A DNA stretch of 64,000 nt from positions 62,001 to 126,000 of the forward strand of contig NZ_JAFJSY010000025.1 of NCBI RefSeq assembly GCF_019857225.1. Direction: 5' to 3'. The notes beneath the pieces are model-generated. The model was not told where the DNA came from. It saw only the letters and a program-made list of their open reading frames with translations, and did not search any database. Positions within the stretch are counted from its first letter, which is position 1. Each line of letters opens with the position of its first letter. The position numbers and the translations under genes were made by a program. The DNA is from Streptomyces plumbidurans (GTDB lineage: Bacteria; Actinomycetota; Actinomycetes; Streptomycetales; Streptomycetaceae). Below are positions 29,900 through 37,313 of this stretch, piece by piece.

Positions 29900-30151
29900 A
29901 TGCTCACTGCTTGCTTGCTGCTCGCCGCAACACCGCTCTGCTACTGGCTGTTATGCCTCGTCCAGCCGTTCCGCAAGTGCCGACGCTGTGCCGGCACCGG
30001 CAAGACCGAACGCCGCGGCAGCATCATCGTCTGCCCGCGCTGCCGCGGCGAACGCTGGCAACTGCGCCGCGGCCGCCGACTGCACAACGCCTGGCGTCGC
30101 ATCCACGAAGCCGGCACCCGCGAGCGGCCGGCACGCGCATACCGCAACTGA
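29900..30151 (+). CDS. membrane-anchored zinc-ribbon protein with a TTA codon
   Basis: An 83-residue protein: an N-terminal hydrophobic helix (MLTACLLLAATPLCYWLLCLV), then a DnaJ-like zinc ribbon (CRRCAGTGKTERRG ... VCPRCRGERW) and a basic tail. Leu18 is encoded by TTA (29950-29952), the rare codon read by the developmental tRNA of bldA in Streptomyces, so translation may be linked to development. It is just downstream of the CTAG repeat cluster. Function unknown. Confidence 0.7.
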   Translation: MLTACLLLAATPLCYWLLCLVQPFRKCRRCAGTGKTERRGSIIVCPRCRGERWQLRRGRRLHNAWRRIHEAGTRERPARAYRN

Positions 30152-30223
30152 TATCCGCACGATCCGGCACCAACTCCCGCGTAACTCCGTACCATCCAGC
30201 CACAGACACGTCCTGGGGGGACC

Positions 30224-30709
30224 ATGCACCGCACCATTCCCGCGCTCGCCGCTGCCCTGCTGCTCGCCGGCACGCTCGGCGCCTGCTCCGACGGATCGTC
30301 GGACGCCAAGCCCGCGAAGCGCTCGGCCACCGTGAAGGCATCCGCCGCGGCCGCCAAGCCGAAGAAGCTGACCGGCACTTACACCGCCAAGCTCGACGCC
30401 GTCTCCGATGGATCGGTCGCCGACTGCCAGTCGCCGAGCAGCGTCACCTGCTCCGACGACCTCGGCGCCATCATGACCGTCGTCGACGACCTCCAGAAGG
30501 ACATCGACGCCCAGGGCGGCGCGGCCAAGTACCCGGAGAGCACGAAACAGATCGCGAAAATGCGCGCCGCGCAGCAGGAGTACGAGGACAACGCCTGCGA
30601 GGGCGACCCGACGGCGGACGACCCGAACTCCGACTGCTGGGGCACCATGCAGATCACCGTCGGCTCGAAAACGCTGACCATGACACTCAACATCGACGAA
30701 CTGTCCTGA
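30224..30709 (+). CDS. exported lipoprotein, probable lysogenic-conversion gene
   Basis: A 161-residue lipoprotein: signal peptide with AALLLAGTLGAC, lipobox LGAC at residues 18-21, then a Ser/Lys/Ala linker and a soluble domain with DCQSPSSVTCSDDLGAIMTVVDDLQKDI and a later DCWGTMQITVGSKTLTMTLNI strand pair. The ribosome site GGGGGG before ATG is part of a 16-base block identical to the one before the lipoprotein at 32050. Surface location suggests superinfection exclusion or conversion; no direct proof. Confidence 0.78.
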   Translation: MHRTIPALAAALLLAGTLGACSDGSSDAKPAKRSATVKASAAAAKPKKLTGTYTAKLDAVSDGSVADCQSPSSVTCSDDLGAIMTVVDDLQKDIDAQGGAAKYPESTKQIAKMRAAQQEYEDNACEGDPTADDPNSDCWGTMQITVGSKTLTMTLNIDELS

Positions 30710-30751
30710 GAACGGCCACCCCAACCGCTCCGCACCTCGAAAGGAACCGAC

Positions 30752-31012
30752 ATGCGGCTGCGCTGGCGCATCCCGCTTCCCGGCCCGTTCTCCATCGGCG
30801 GCAGCATCCCGCTCACCGGCGGCCGGCGACGCAGCAGCGGAGGTGCCGGCTGCATCACCGCGCCGTTGCTCCTCCTGTGGTGGTGCCTGATCCTCGAGGC
30901 CTGGCTGTGCTGGTGGATGCTCAAACCCTTCTACATCGTCGCCGTGCTGGTGCAGCGCAAGGCGACTGCGCAGCACATCCCGATCTGGCGCAGCCGCAAC
31001 GGCTGGTGGTGA
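30752..31012 (+). CDS. small membrane protein
   Basis: An 86-residue protein with a basic, Gly/Ser-rich N-terminus and one or two strongly hydrophobic segments rich in tryptophan (CITAPLLLLWWCLILEAWLCWWMLKPFYIVAVLV), then a basic end. An AAAGGAACC site precedes the ATG. It may sit in the inner membrane beside the lipoprotein upstream. No family is recognised. Confidence 0.65.
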   Translation: MRLRWRIPLPGPFSIGGSIPLTGGRRRSSGGAGCITAPLLLLWWCLILEAWLCWWMLKPFYIVAVLVQRKATAQHIPIWRSRNGWW

Positions 31013-31032
31013 CCAAGGTGGAAGATGCCCCT

Positions 31033-31488
31033 GTGACCGAACAACCCTTCAACGCCCTCCAGTTCGCGCGAGACCTCGAGCGCCTCCGGGCCGACCTCGA
31101 ACACGAAGCGAACCCGTACATGCCGATCGAGCACCAGAGCGCCGCCTCCGCGGCGCTGCTCATCGTCATCAACGAGCTGACGGCAGGCACGGACCACACC
31201 ACCGCAGTGTCGCGCGCCACGGCCGCCTACAAGGACATCCGAGGCCGGCAACGGGAGCACGAGCACTCCACCCGCGCGCAGCAGGAGCGCGACGAGGCAG
31301 AGCTCGCGGCTGAGGAAGCCGTCACGCAGAAAGTCGCCTGCCCGTACTGCGGCGCAGAGGTCGGCCTGCGGTGCGTGGGGACAGGGCGCAGCGGCGGCAT
31401 AAGGAAGAAGAGCCACGCCGACCGATTCCGCCTCGCCCGCGGCCTCAACGACAAGGCACCCGACCCCACCGCCGGCGACGTACGCTGA
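31033..31488 (+). CDS. phage protein with C-terminal zinc finger
   Basis: A 151-residue protein from the GTG at 31033, which has an AAGGTGGA site at 31015-31022; the frame also permits a GTG at 31009 that overlaps the upstream stop. The N-terminal two thirds are helical (LQFARDLERLRADLEH, SAASAALLIVINELTAG, then an acidic coiled coil). The C-terminus is a compact zinc finger, CPYCGAEVGLRCVGTGRSGG ... SHADRF, a motif often found in phage and Streptomyces proteins. A role in nucleic-acid binding is possible. Confidence 0.68.
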   Translation: MTEQPFNALQFARDLERLRADLEHEANPYMPIEHQSAASAALLIVINELTAGTDHTTAVSRATAAYKDIRGRQREHEHSTRAQQERDEAELAAEEAVTQKVACPYCGAEVGLRCVGTGRSGGIRKKSHADRFRLARGLNDKAPDPTAGDVR

Positions 31489-31532
31489 CCGACGAGCCCT
31501 CGAGAAGGGCAGGCGTACCGGGCGGCCGTACA

Positions 31533-31551
31533 CCGCCCGCGTCACGGGCGG
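31533..31551 (+). terminator. intergenic hairpin
   Basis: CCGCCCG (31533-31539) pairs with CGGGCGG (31545-31551) around a 5-base loop. An overlapping GGGCGG/CCGCCC pairing lies just upstream, so alternative structures are possible. It is in the 130-base gap before the gene at 31621 and may be a terminator or attenuator. Confidence 0.4.
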
Positions 31552-31620
31552 GCCGCGCGAACCCGTGCGCCCGGGAGGGGTTGAACCCCGGCCCGCCCAC
31601 AAGCCCTTCGGGAGGAACGC

Positions 31621-31878
31621 ATGCGCTGGCCCTGGCAGCCGAAGCCCGCACCGCAGCCGCGCGCCGACCGGACACGGATCGCTGAGCTGGAGTACGAGCT
31701 CTTCGGCATCGAGCCCGAACCCAACACCGCGGCCGCGTTCGCCATCGGCCTACGCCGAGCGTTCAACCCGGACCTCGGCGGCCCGCTCCCCGGCTACGAC
31801 GGCGGCACCGACCTCTCGCGCATCCCCATGCAACCCATGACCATGAACCGCACCGTGCCGGCGGCTCCGCAGCCCTGA
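31621..31878 (+). CDS. hypothetical small protein
   Basis: An 85-residue protein with a good GGGAGGAAC site. The N-terminus (MRWPWQPKPAPQPRADRTRIAELEYELFGIEPEPNTAAAFAIG) is basic and proline-rich, then helical; the rest is Gly/Pro-rich. It is followed 17 bases later by a strong hairpin that probably ends its transcript. No function is assigned. Confidence 0.6.
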   Translation: MRWPWQPKPAPQPRADRTRIAELEYELFGIEPEPNTAAAFAIGLRRAFNPDLGGPLPGYDGGTDLSRIPMQPMTMNRTVPAAPQP

Positions 31879-31895
31879 TCCTCGAACCACCGATC

Positions 31896-31922
31896 GAGGC
31901 CCCGCCTTCCAGCGGGGGCCTC
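31896..31922 (+). terminator. terminator hairpin
   Basis: GAGGCCCCGC (31896-31905) can pair with GCGGGGGCCTC (31912-31922) with at most one bulge. It sits 17 bases after the stop of the previous gene and before the separately expressed lipoprotein at 32050. A likely transcription end. Confidence 0.6.
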
Positions 31923-32049
31923 GTCGTGCACGGGTACCACCCCGGGGCTCACCCGTGTCACATCTCCGACACGAAGAGTGCGTGCAGTATCCACGTTGCT
32001 CCATATTGCCCCCACAATTGCCGGGCTCAGTACAGTCCTTGGGGGGACC

Positions 32050-32814
32050 ATGCACGCCAGAACCGCGCTCGTCGCCGCCGCCATCCTCGCGGCCACACTC
32101 ACCGCATGCAGCGGGAACCACAAACAGCCAGCCGCTGACACGAGCACCAGCAGCAGCAAGCTCAAGGCGCCGGCCGCGCAGACGAAGGCTGTCTCGGTGC
32201 GCCTGGCCTGGAGCCGGACTGCCAAGGACGGCGGAGGCGACACCGAGGTCTCGTACGTCGCCCGGGTCCAGAACCCGGGCAAGTCGCCAGCCTCCGTCGC
32301 CATTGACGTACGCGCCCTCGACGAGACCGGCACGATCGTCGGCTCCAGCCAGGAGACCCTCCCGAACGTCCCGGCCGGCGCCACCTTCGACTTCTTCGGC
32401 AACCTCGGCGGTGGCTTCTCGGCGAGCCTCACCGGCACACCGGCCAAGCTCCAGATCTCCCAGAACAAGGACGCCTTCGGCCAGGCCGGCGCCGTCGACA
32501 GCCCCATGCTCGCCTCCAGCGAGCTAAAGCTCAGCAGCGGCAGCCGAGACGACCTGTACACCGACGCCAACGCCCCGTATGCCTACAACCTCGCCGTCAA
32601 GGTCACGAACAGCACTCACGATGCTGTCGCCAACGGCGTCGTTCAGCAGGTCGTCTTGTACGACGCGAAGGGCAACGTGGTGGGCGGCGATACTGGTTCC
32701 TCGGACAATGCGCCCGACAATCTGCCCGCAGGCATGAGCTACCGGGAGCAGTGGACCGGCATCCCCGCCGCGGCGAAGGCCGTTCGCGCCGCCTACACCG
32801 TCTGGCAGGGCTGA
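32050..32814 (+). CDS. exported lipoprotein with beta-sandwich-like domain
   Basis: A 254-residue lipoprotein: signal peptide ending AATLTAC (lipobox LTAC at residues 17-20), a Ser/Thr/Lys linker, then a beta-rich domain (VSYVARVQNPGKSPASVAIDVRALDETGTIVGSSQETL; AYNLAVKVTNSTHDAVANGVVQQVVLYDAKGNVVGG). The two repeated beta blocks resemble the FxLYD-type domains often seen in exported bacterial proteins. It uses the same 16-base leader block as the lipoprotein at 30224 and is bounded by a terminator upstream and a leftward gene downstream. It is probably expressed in the lysogen. Confidence 0.78.
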   Translation: MHARTALVAAAILAATLTACSGNHKQPAADTSTSSSKLKAPAAQTKAVSVRLAWSRTAKDGGGDTEVSYVARVQNPGKSPASVAIDVRALDETGTIVGSSQETLPNVPAGATFDFFGNLGGGFSASLTGTPAKLQISQNKDAFGQAGAVDSPMLASSELKLSSGSRDDLYTDANAPYAYNLAVKVTNSTHDAVANGVVQQVVLYDAKGNVVGGDTGSSDNAPDNLPAGMSYREQWTGIPAAAKAVRAAYTVWQG

Positions 32815-33018
32815 TCAGTCCTCGTCGTCGTACAGGGCCGGGAACGAGTGGTGCGCCACGTCACTGGCGTAGGCCGCTACTTCGGCCATCTCTTCGGCGG
32901 TCAGCGGGCGCGGGTTCCGCAGGCCCGTAGCGAGACTGTCCGCAATGGCGCGGCCAAGGGACTCAGTCTGCTCGGAGATGGAGGGCTTGCCGAACCGGCG
33001 ACGCATCAGATGGTGCAT
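32815..33018 (-). CDS. hypothetical small leftward protein
   Basis: A 67-residue protein from the ATG at 33018; the frame is open to a GTG at 33054 but neither start has a convincing ribosome site. The sequence is helical (ISEQTESLGRAIADSLATGLRNPRPLTAEEMAEVAAYASDVAHH) and acidic at the end. It is convergent with the lipoprotein, whose stop directly abuts its own, and divergent from the regulator at 33062. It could be an antitoxin-like or regulatory protein, but nothing proves that. Confidence 0.5.
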   Translation of the reverse strand: MHHLMRRRFGKPSISEQTESLGRAIADSLATGLRNPRPLTAEEMAEVAAYASDVAHHSFPALYDDED

Positions 33019-33061
33019 GCGACCAGCATGGCACTCCTGGTCGTACGGGCACACTGATCAC

Positions 33062-33283
33062 GTGACCACCACCAGCACCGGGCGTGACGGCCGGCCCCTC
33101 GTCACCACGGCCATGGCCGCCTACTCGCTCGGCATGAAGCCCGACAGCTTCCGCAGCTGGGCACGACGCCACGGCGTCAAGGCCGCCAACTACCAGCGCA
33201 CCCCCGGCAGCACCGGCCAGGCCCCCGCCATGTGGGACCTCGCAGACCTCACCAGCGCCATACGCCCAGGCAAGGCCGCTTGA
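33062..33283 (+). CDS. small helix-turn-helix protein (excisionase/MerR-like)
   Basis: A 73-residue protein with VTTAMAAYSLGMKPDSFRSWARRHGVKAANYQ, a winged-helix/MerR-type DNA-binding pattern, followed by a short DLTSAI helix. It could help excision (a recombination directionality factor) or regulate the late genes that begin downstream. It is divergent from the gene at 32815. Serine-integrase directionality factors are diverse, so that role is a guess. Confidence 0.68.
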   Translation: MTTTSTGRDGRPLVTTAMAAYSLGMKPDSFRSWARRHGVKAANYQRTPGSTGQAPAMWDLADLTSAIRPGKAA

Positions 33284-33335
33284 CCACAGATCAATCGCCA
33301 CGCATCATCAGTCATGGTGCACGTACTGCCTCATG

Positions 33336-33357
33336 AGCCCGGCCACAGAGCCGGGCT
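33336..33357 (+). terminator. terminator-like hairpin
   Basis: AGCCCGGC (33336-33343) pairs with GCCGGGCT (33350-33357) around a six-base loop, just upstream of the first HNH gene. It probably insulates late genes from upstream transcription. Confidence 0.5.
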
Positions 33358-33378
33358 CCGGCATATCCGGGGGTGGCC

Positions 33379-33681
33379 ATGACCGAGCCCACCCTCGCCG
33401 GCCCCGCCATCGCAGCCGACGCAATGCAGAGCGTGGCCGACAGACGACGCATGCAGCTCCAGCACCAGGTCCTCGAGGAAGAGGCCAACTGCTGGTGGTG
33501 CAGTGGCCCCGTAGACCAGACCCTCCCTGGCACCACCCACCCATGGGGTCCTGTCGTCACCCACATCCGCCCACTGTGGGCAGGTGGCGACTCACTAGCC
33601 AGGGACAACAGCCACCTGGCGCACCGCTCCTGCCATGCCTCCTACTGCCACCAGCTCAGAGCAGCAGCACAGCAGCAGTAG
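33379..33681 (+). CDS. degenerate HNH-type protein
   Basis: A 100-residue protein with the ATG at 33379 behind a GGGGG site. It has EEANCWWCSGPVDQTLPGTTHPWGPVVTHIRPLWAGGDSL then NSHLAHRSCH. This is clearly related to the HNH protein that follows (the CWWC, PLW-x-GG and HLAHRSCH segments align). The key Asp of the D-H pair is replaced by Thr (VVTHI instead of TVDHV). It is therefore probably catalytically weakened or a structural partner of the intact copy. Confidence 0.78.
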   Translation: MTEPTLAGPAIAADAMQSVADRRRMQLQHQVLEEEANCWWCSGPVDQTLPGTTHPWGPVVTHIRPLWAGGDSLARDNSHLAHRSCHASYCHQLRAAAQQQ

Positions 33682-33710
33682 CCCCTACTGCCCTACTGCC
33701 TAGGTGCCCC

Positions 33711-34037
33711 ATGCCACAGCTCAGTGCACAGGAGATCGAGCGGCGCACGAGGCAGGCTCGAAGCGGACGACCTTGGCGAAGAGTTCAAGCCCAGGTCTTT
33801 GCGGAGGAGACCCACTGCTGGTGGTGTCACAAGCTCGTCGACCAGTCCCTGCCCGGGAGGACCCACCCGTACGGCCGGACCGTCGACCACGTCGTCCCCC
33901 TCTGGCTCGGAGGCGAGCCCCTCGACCGATCCAACTGCCGGCTGGCCCACCGCAAGTGCAACACGGCCAGGAACAACCAGCTCCGCGGAGCGCAGCAGCC
34001 GCGCCCCAGCTTCTCAGTGGACGTCGCAAGCCTCTGA
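33711..34037 (+). CDS. HNH endonuclease of the packaging type
   Basis: A 108-residue HNH nuclease. The motif is THCWWCHKLVDQSLPG, then GRTVDHVVPLWLGGEPLD and NCRLAHRKCN, with the D-H and the final H supplying the metal site. HNH proteins placed immediately before small and large terminase genes are part of the DNA-packaging machinery of HK97-like phages and are needed for cos-type cutting. Its position at the start of the structural module supports that role. Confidence 0.88.
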   Translation: MPQLSAQEIERRTRQARSGRPWRRVQAQVFAEETHCWWCHKLVDQSLPGRTHPYGRTVDHVVPLWLGGEPLDRSNCRLAHRKCNTARNNQLRGAQQPRPSFSVDVASL

Positions 34038-34053
34038 GCTGCGGAAACGTCGC

Positions 34054-34169
34054 GATCATGGCTGTGACCTGACCAAGATCGACTTTTTTGATCATGGGGT
34101 GGCCGACCCCGCCCCCACCTGACCCTCCCTCTCCCCCCGCGGAATTTCACAGGAGGGTGATGATCATGG
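34054..34169. repeat. three GATCATGG octamers before terminase, candidate cos/pac or operator
   Basis: The octamer GATCATGG occurs at 34054-34061, 34090-34097 and 34162-34169, at spacings of 36 and 72 bases (one and two multiples of 36). A T6 run (34084-34089) lies directly before the second copy. The region is the 128-base gap between the HNH gene and small terminase, where phages commonly carry cos or terminase-binding sites. An alternative is a late-gene regulator site. Confidence 0.45.
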
Positions 34170-34555
34170 AGGGGCCCGATTCGGGTTCTGATTTCCCGGC
34201 CGGCCTCGCGGATCGGGGATCGCGGCTCTGGCGGGAAGCAAATGAGGCTTGGCAGCTGACGCCTGCGCATCTCGTTTTGCTCGAAGAGGCTTGCCGTATC
34301 ACTGACCGGCTCGATGTCCTCAACACCATCATCCTGCGGGGATCCGCGGACGTCAAGAGTAATGACGGTGAACTCCCCGATATTCAGGGTGTATTGGCGG
34401 AGACCCGGCAGCAACAGGGCGCTCTTCGGATGCTTATCGCCGAGATTCGCCAAGGCCAGACAGGGTTTGCGCCGGTCGTGCCGAGTTCGGAGCAGGAGGC
34501 GACGGGTGTCAGTGACCTCACCGCCCGCATCGCCAAGAAGAAAGCCCAGGGTTGA
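34166..34555 (+). CDS. phage terminase small subunit
   Basis: A 129-residue protein with an AGGAGGG site at 34151-34157; the ATG at 34166 gives the best spacing (34160 is the alternative). The region LWREANEAWQLTPAHLVLLEEACRITDRLDVLNTIILRG is the characteristic helical core of actinobacterial small terminases. The C-terminus is a charged helix ending AKKKAQG. It recognises phage DNA and loads the large subunit. It overlaps the large subunit by 50 bases. Confidence 0.85.
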   Translation: MEGPDSGSDFPAGLADRGSRLWREANEAWQLTPAHLVLLEEACRITDRLDVLNTIILRGSADVKSNDGELPDIQGVLAETRQQQGALRMLIAEIRQGQTGFAPVVPSSEQEATGVSDLTARIAKKKAQG

Positions 34556-36029
34556 GCTCGGGCCGCCGGCCGAGTACACGCTCGGCCCGGAGGCCTGCGA
34601 GCTCGCCCGCCGCGCGGGACTGATCGCGGATCCGTGGCAGGCGGACAGTCTCGACCTGCTGATGTCGGTGCGGCCCGACGGCAAGTGGGCCTGCTTCGAG
34701 TTCGCCGAGTGGGTGCCCCGGCAGAACGGCAAGGGCGCCGTGCTGGAGATCCGGGCGCTCGCCGGGTTCCTGCTGCTGGGCGAAGAGCTGATCATGTGGT
34801 CGGCGCACGAGTACAAGACGGCGATCCGCGCCTTCCGGCGTATGCGGAAGCTGCTGAAGAAGCTCGGCAAGCAGGTCGGCAACAACGAGAACCTGCTCGA
34901 GGTCGACGGCATCCGCATCAAGATCTGCAACACCAATGGTGAGGAAGGCTTCGAGCGCCTCGACACCAATGCGGAGCTGAAGTTCATCGCCCGCAGCAAG
35001 GGATCGGGGCGCGGTTTCACCGGCCATCTGAACATCATCGACGAGGCCTTCGCGTACACGTGGGAGCAGAACGAGGCCCTCATGCCGACGATGCGGGCCG
35101 TCGAGAACCCGCAGATCGTCTACACGTCGACGCCGCCGCTGACCGGCGATACCGGCGACGTGATGTACGCGCTGCGCCAGCGCGCCGAGGCGGGCGGGGA
35201 CGACTCGCTGGGCTACCGCGACTGGGGCCTGGACGGCGACCTCGACCATCTGGCCGACATCGACCTGGACGACCAGGCGCTGTGGGAGCGGACGAATCCG
35301 GCCTGGGGCACGCGCGTCACCCAGGAGGCGTCGGCGCGCGACCGGCGCGGTATGTCGGATCAGGGCTTCGCGCGGGAGATCCTCGGCATCTGGCCGAAGC
35401 GCGTCGAAGGTTCCACGGTCATCGACCCGGCCAAATGGGCGTCCATGCTTGAGGAGTTCTCGCAGCGTGACCGGGACGCCGGCCTGGCCCTGGGGCTCGA
35501 CATCAGCCCGCTGCGGGACTCGGCGGCGATCTGCGTGTACGGGCTGCGGGCGGACGGCTGCGGGCACGTCCAGCTGGCCGACTACCGGCCCGGCACCAAG
35601 TGGGTTGTGCCGCGGCTGGTCGAGCTGCGCGGGGCTCTCGAGCCGCTCGCGATCGCCATGGGCAAGGGCACGTGGGCGTTCTTGAAGACGGCCCTCGACA
35701 AGGAGGGCTTCAAGCTTCCGGAGAATCCGGAGGAGCCGGAATCGGGCGACCTTGCCGTGACGGGCCCGGTCGACATGGCCGCAGCCGCGGGCATGGTCCT
35801 CGACGGTGTCCGCGAGCAGGCGTTCCGCGTCGTGCCAAACCGGCACCTCGACGTGGCGGTGGCCGGCGCGAAGACCAAGTCGTCCGGCGACACCATCGCG
35901 TGGACGCCCACCAAGTCCGACGTGGATATCACGCCGCTCGTTTCCATGAGCCTCGCCCGCTGGTCCTACATCAGCCGGTCCCATCTGCTCGAGGCCAAGT
36001 CCTATGACCTGCTCGACAGCATCTACTGA
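34506..36029 (+). CDS. phage terminase large subunit
   Basis: A 507-residue packaging ATPase-nuclease. The GTG at 34506 has an AGGAGG site at 34494-34499. The Walker A-type motif is WVPRQNGKG (about residues 69-77), and Walker B is LNIIDEAFA with the catalytic Glu (about 177-185), with an IVYTSTPP segment as the coupling motif. The C-terminal RNaseH-like nuclease shows LALGLDISPLRDSAAI and later DVAVAGAK. It pumps DNA into proheads and cuts it. The gene looks intact. Confidence 0.93.
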   Translation: MSVTSPPASPRRKPRVELGPPAEYTLGPEACELARRAGLIADPWQADSLDLLMSVRPDGKWACFEFAEWVPRQNGKGAVLEIRALAGFLLLGEELIMWSAHEYKTAIRAFRRMRKLLKKLGKQVGNNENLLEVDGIRIKICNTNGEEGFERLDTNAELKFIARSKGSGRGFTGHLNIIDEAFAYTWEQNEALMPTMRAVENPQIVYTSTPPLTGDTGDVMYALRQRAEAGGDDSLGYRDWGLDGDLDHLADIDLDDQALWERTNPAWGTRVTQEASARDRRGMSDQGFAREILGIWPKRVEGSTVIDPAKWASMLEEFSQRDRDAGLALGLDISPLRDSAAICVYGLRADGCGHVQLADYRPGTKWVVPRLVELRGALEPLAIAMGKGTWAFLKTALDKEGFKLPENPEEPESGDLAVTGPVDMAAAAGMVLDGVREQAFRVVPNRHLDVAVAGAKTKSSGDTIAWTPTKSDVDITPLVSMSLARWSYISRSHLLEAKSYDLLDSIY

Positions 36030-36049
36030 CGCCTGGAGGGGAGTTATCC

Positions 36050-37309
36050 GTGCGCAACCCCTTCCGTAGCGTGCTGCGTCGTGGCGGCTCGGAGCAGCGG
36101 GCTCTGGATTCGACGACGGTGTCGTGGCCGGTCGAGCCGCTGGCCGCGCCGGCCGCCGTCAATGAGGACGGGGCGCTGCGGCTGGGACCGGTGCTTGCGG
36201 CCGGCCGACTGCTCGCGGCGACGATCTCCTCCGTGCCGTTGTGCGTGTACCGGCAGGTGGGCGGTCAGACGCAGCAGCTGCCGACGCCGTCGCTGTTCAC
36301 TCAGCCGTGCGCGCAAGGCACGCTGCACGACTGGATCTTCCGGGCCGTCACCTCGCTGGCGTACCGAGGCAACGCCATCGGTGTGGTGACGGCCCGGGAC
36401 TACCTGGAGTACCCGACCGCCATTGAGTGGCTGGACCCGGCGAACGTGCTGTGCGAGGACCGGGTGCAGCTCGCCCCGCTCGGGGAGCCGGGCTCGTTCA
36501 CGAACCCGAAGTGGTTCTACCTCGGGGAGCCGCTGCCGTCCGAGGACGTGGTGCACGTCCCGTGGTTCCAGCTGCCGGGCCGTGTGTTCGGGCTGTCGCC
36601 GATCGGCGCGTACGCGGTGACGGTGAGCACGGGGCTGGCGGCGCAGAAGTTCTCCGACGACTGGTTCCGTGCCGGCGGTGTGCCACCGGGCCGGTTCCGG
36701 AACACGTCGCAGACCGTCCCGCAGGATGACGCGAACATCATCAAGCGGCGCTTGGTGCAGGCGATCCGGTCGCACGAGCCGATCGTGTACGGCAAGGACT
36801 GGGAGTACGACCCGTTCACGATCTCGCCGAACGAGGCGCAGTTCGTGCAGACGATGCGGCTGACGGCCTCGCAGATCGCGGCCATCTACGGCATCCCGCC
36901 CGAGATGATCGGCGGCGAGACCGGCGGGTCGATGTCGTACAGCTCGCCCGAGCAACGGCAGATCGAGCTCGTGCAGTTCTCGTTGCTGCCGTGGCTGTCG
37001 CTGCTGGAGTCCCACTTCAGCACGCTGCTGCCGCGGGGCCAGTTCGTGAAGTTCGACTCCGACGTGCTGATCCGCGCGGACCTTGCGACGCGCATCGAGG
37101 CGTACGAGAAGAAGCGGCTCATCGGCTGGGACAACATCGACGGCCTTCGCGCCCTGGAGAACGAGCCGCCGCTGCCGGACGGGGCCGGATCGGACTACAC
37201 GCCGCTGCCGCTGGCCGCGGGCAAGCCGGTCGCCGTTCCGGCGATCCGGGAGCACGACGGCGGCGTGGACGACGCGCGGCTGCGCCTCATCACGAACCAG
37301 AAGGGTTAA
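36050..37309 (+). CDS. HK97-family portal protein
   Basis: A 419-residue portal. LGPVLAAGRLLAATISSVPLCVYRQ near the N-terminus, DWIFRAVTSLAYRGNAIG, IEWLDPANVLCED, then VVHVPWFQLPG-x-x-GLSPIGAYA and the conserved ASQIAAIYGIPPEMIGGETGGSMSYSSPEQRQIE block are all diagnostic of HK97 portals. It forms the dodecameric ring through which DNA enters the head. GTG start 20 bases after the terminase stop. Confidence 0.93.
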   Translation: MRNPFRSVLRRGGSEQRALDSTTVSWPVEPLAAPAAVNEDGALRLGPVLAAGRLLAATISSVPLCVYRQVGGQTQQLPTPSLFTQPCAQGTLHDWIFRAVTSLAYRGNAIGVVTARDYLEYPTAIEWLDPANVLCEDRVQLAPLGEPGSFTNPKWFYLGEPLPSEDVVHVPWFQLPGRVFGLSPIGAYAVTVSTGLAAQKFSDDWFRAGGVPPGRFRNTSQTVPQDDANIIKRRLVQAIRSHEPIVYGKDWEYDPFTISPNEAQFVQTMRLTASQIAAIYGIPPEMIGGETGGSMSYSSPEQRQIELVQFSLLPWLSLLESHFSTLLPRGQFVKFDSDVLIRADLATRIEAYEKKRLIGWDNIDGLRALENEPPLPDGAGSDYTPLPLAAGKPVAVPAIREHDGGVDDARLRLITNQKG

Positions 37310-37313
37310 CACC

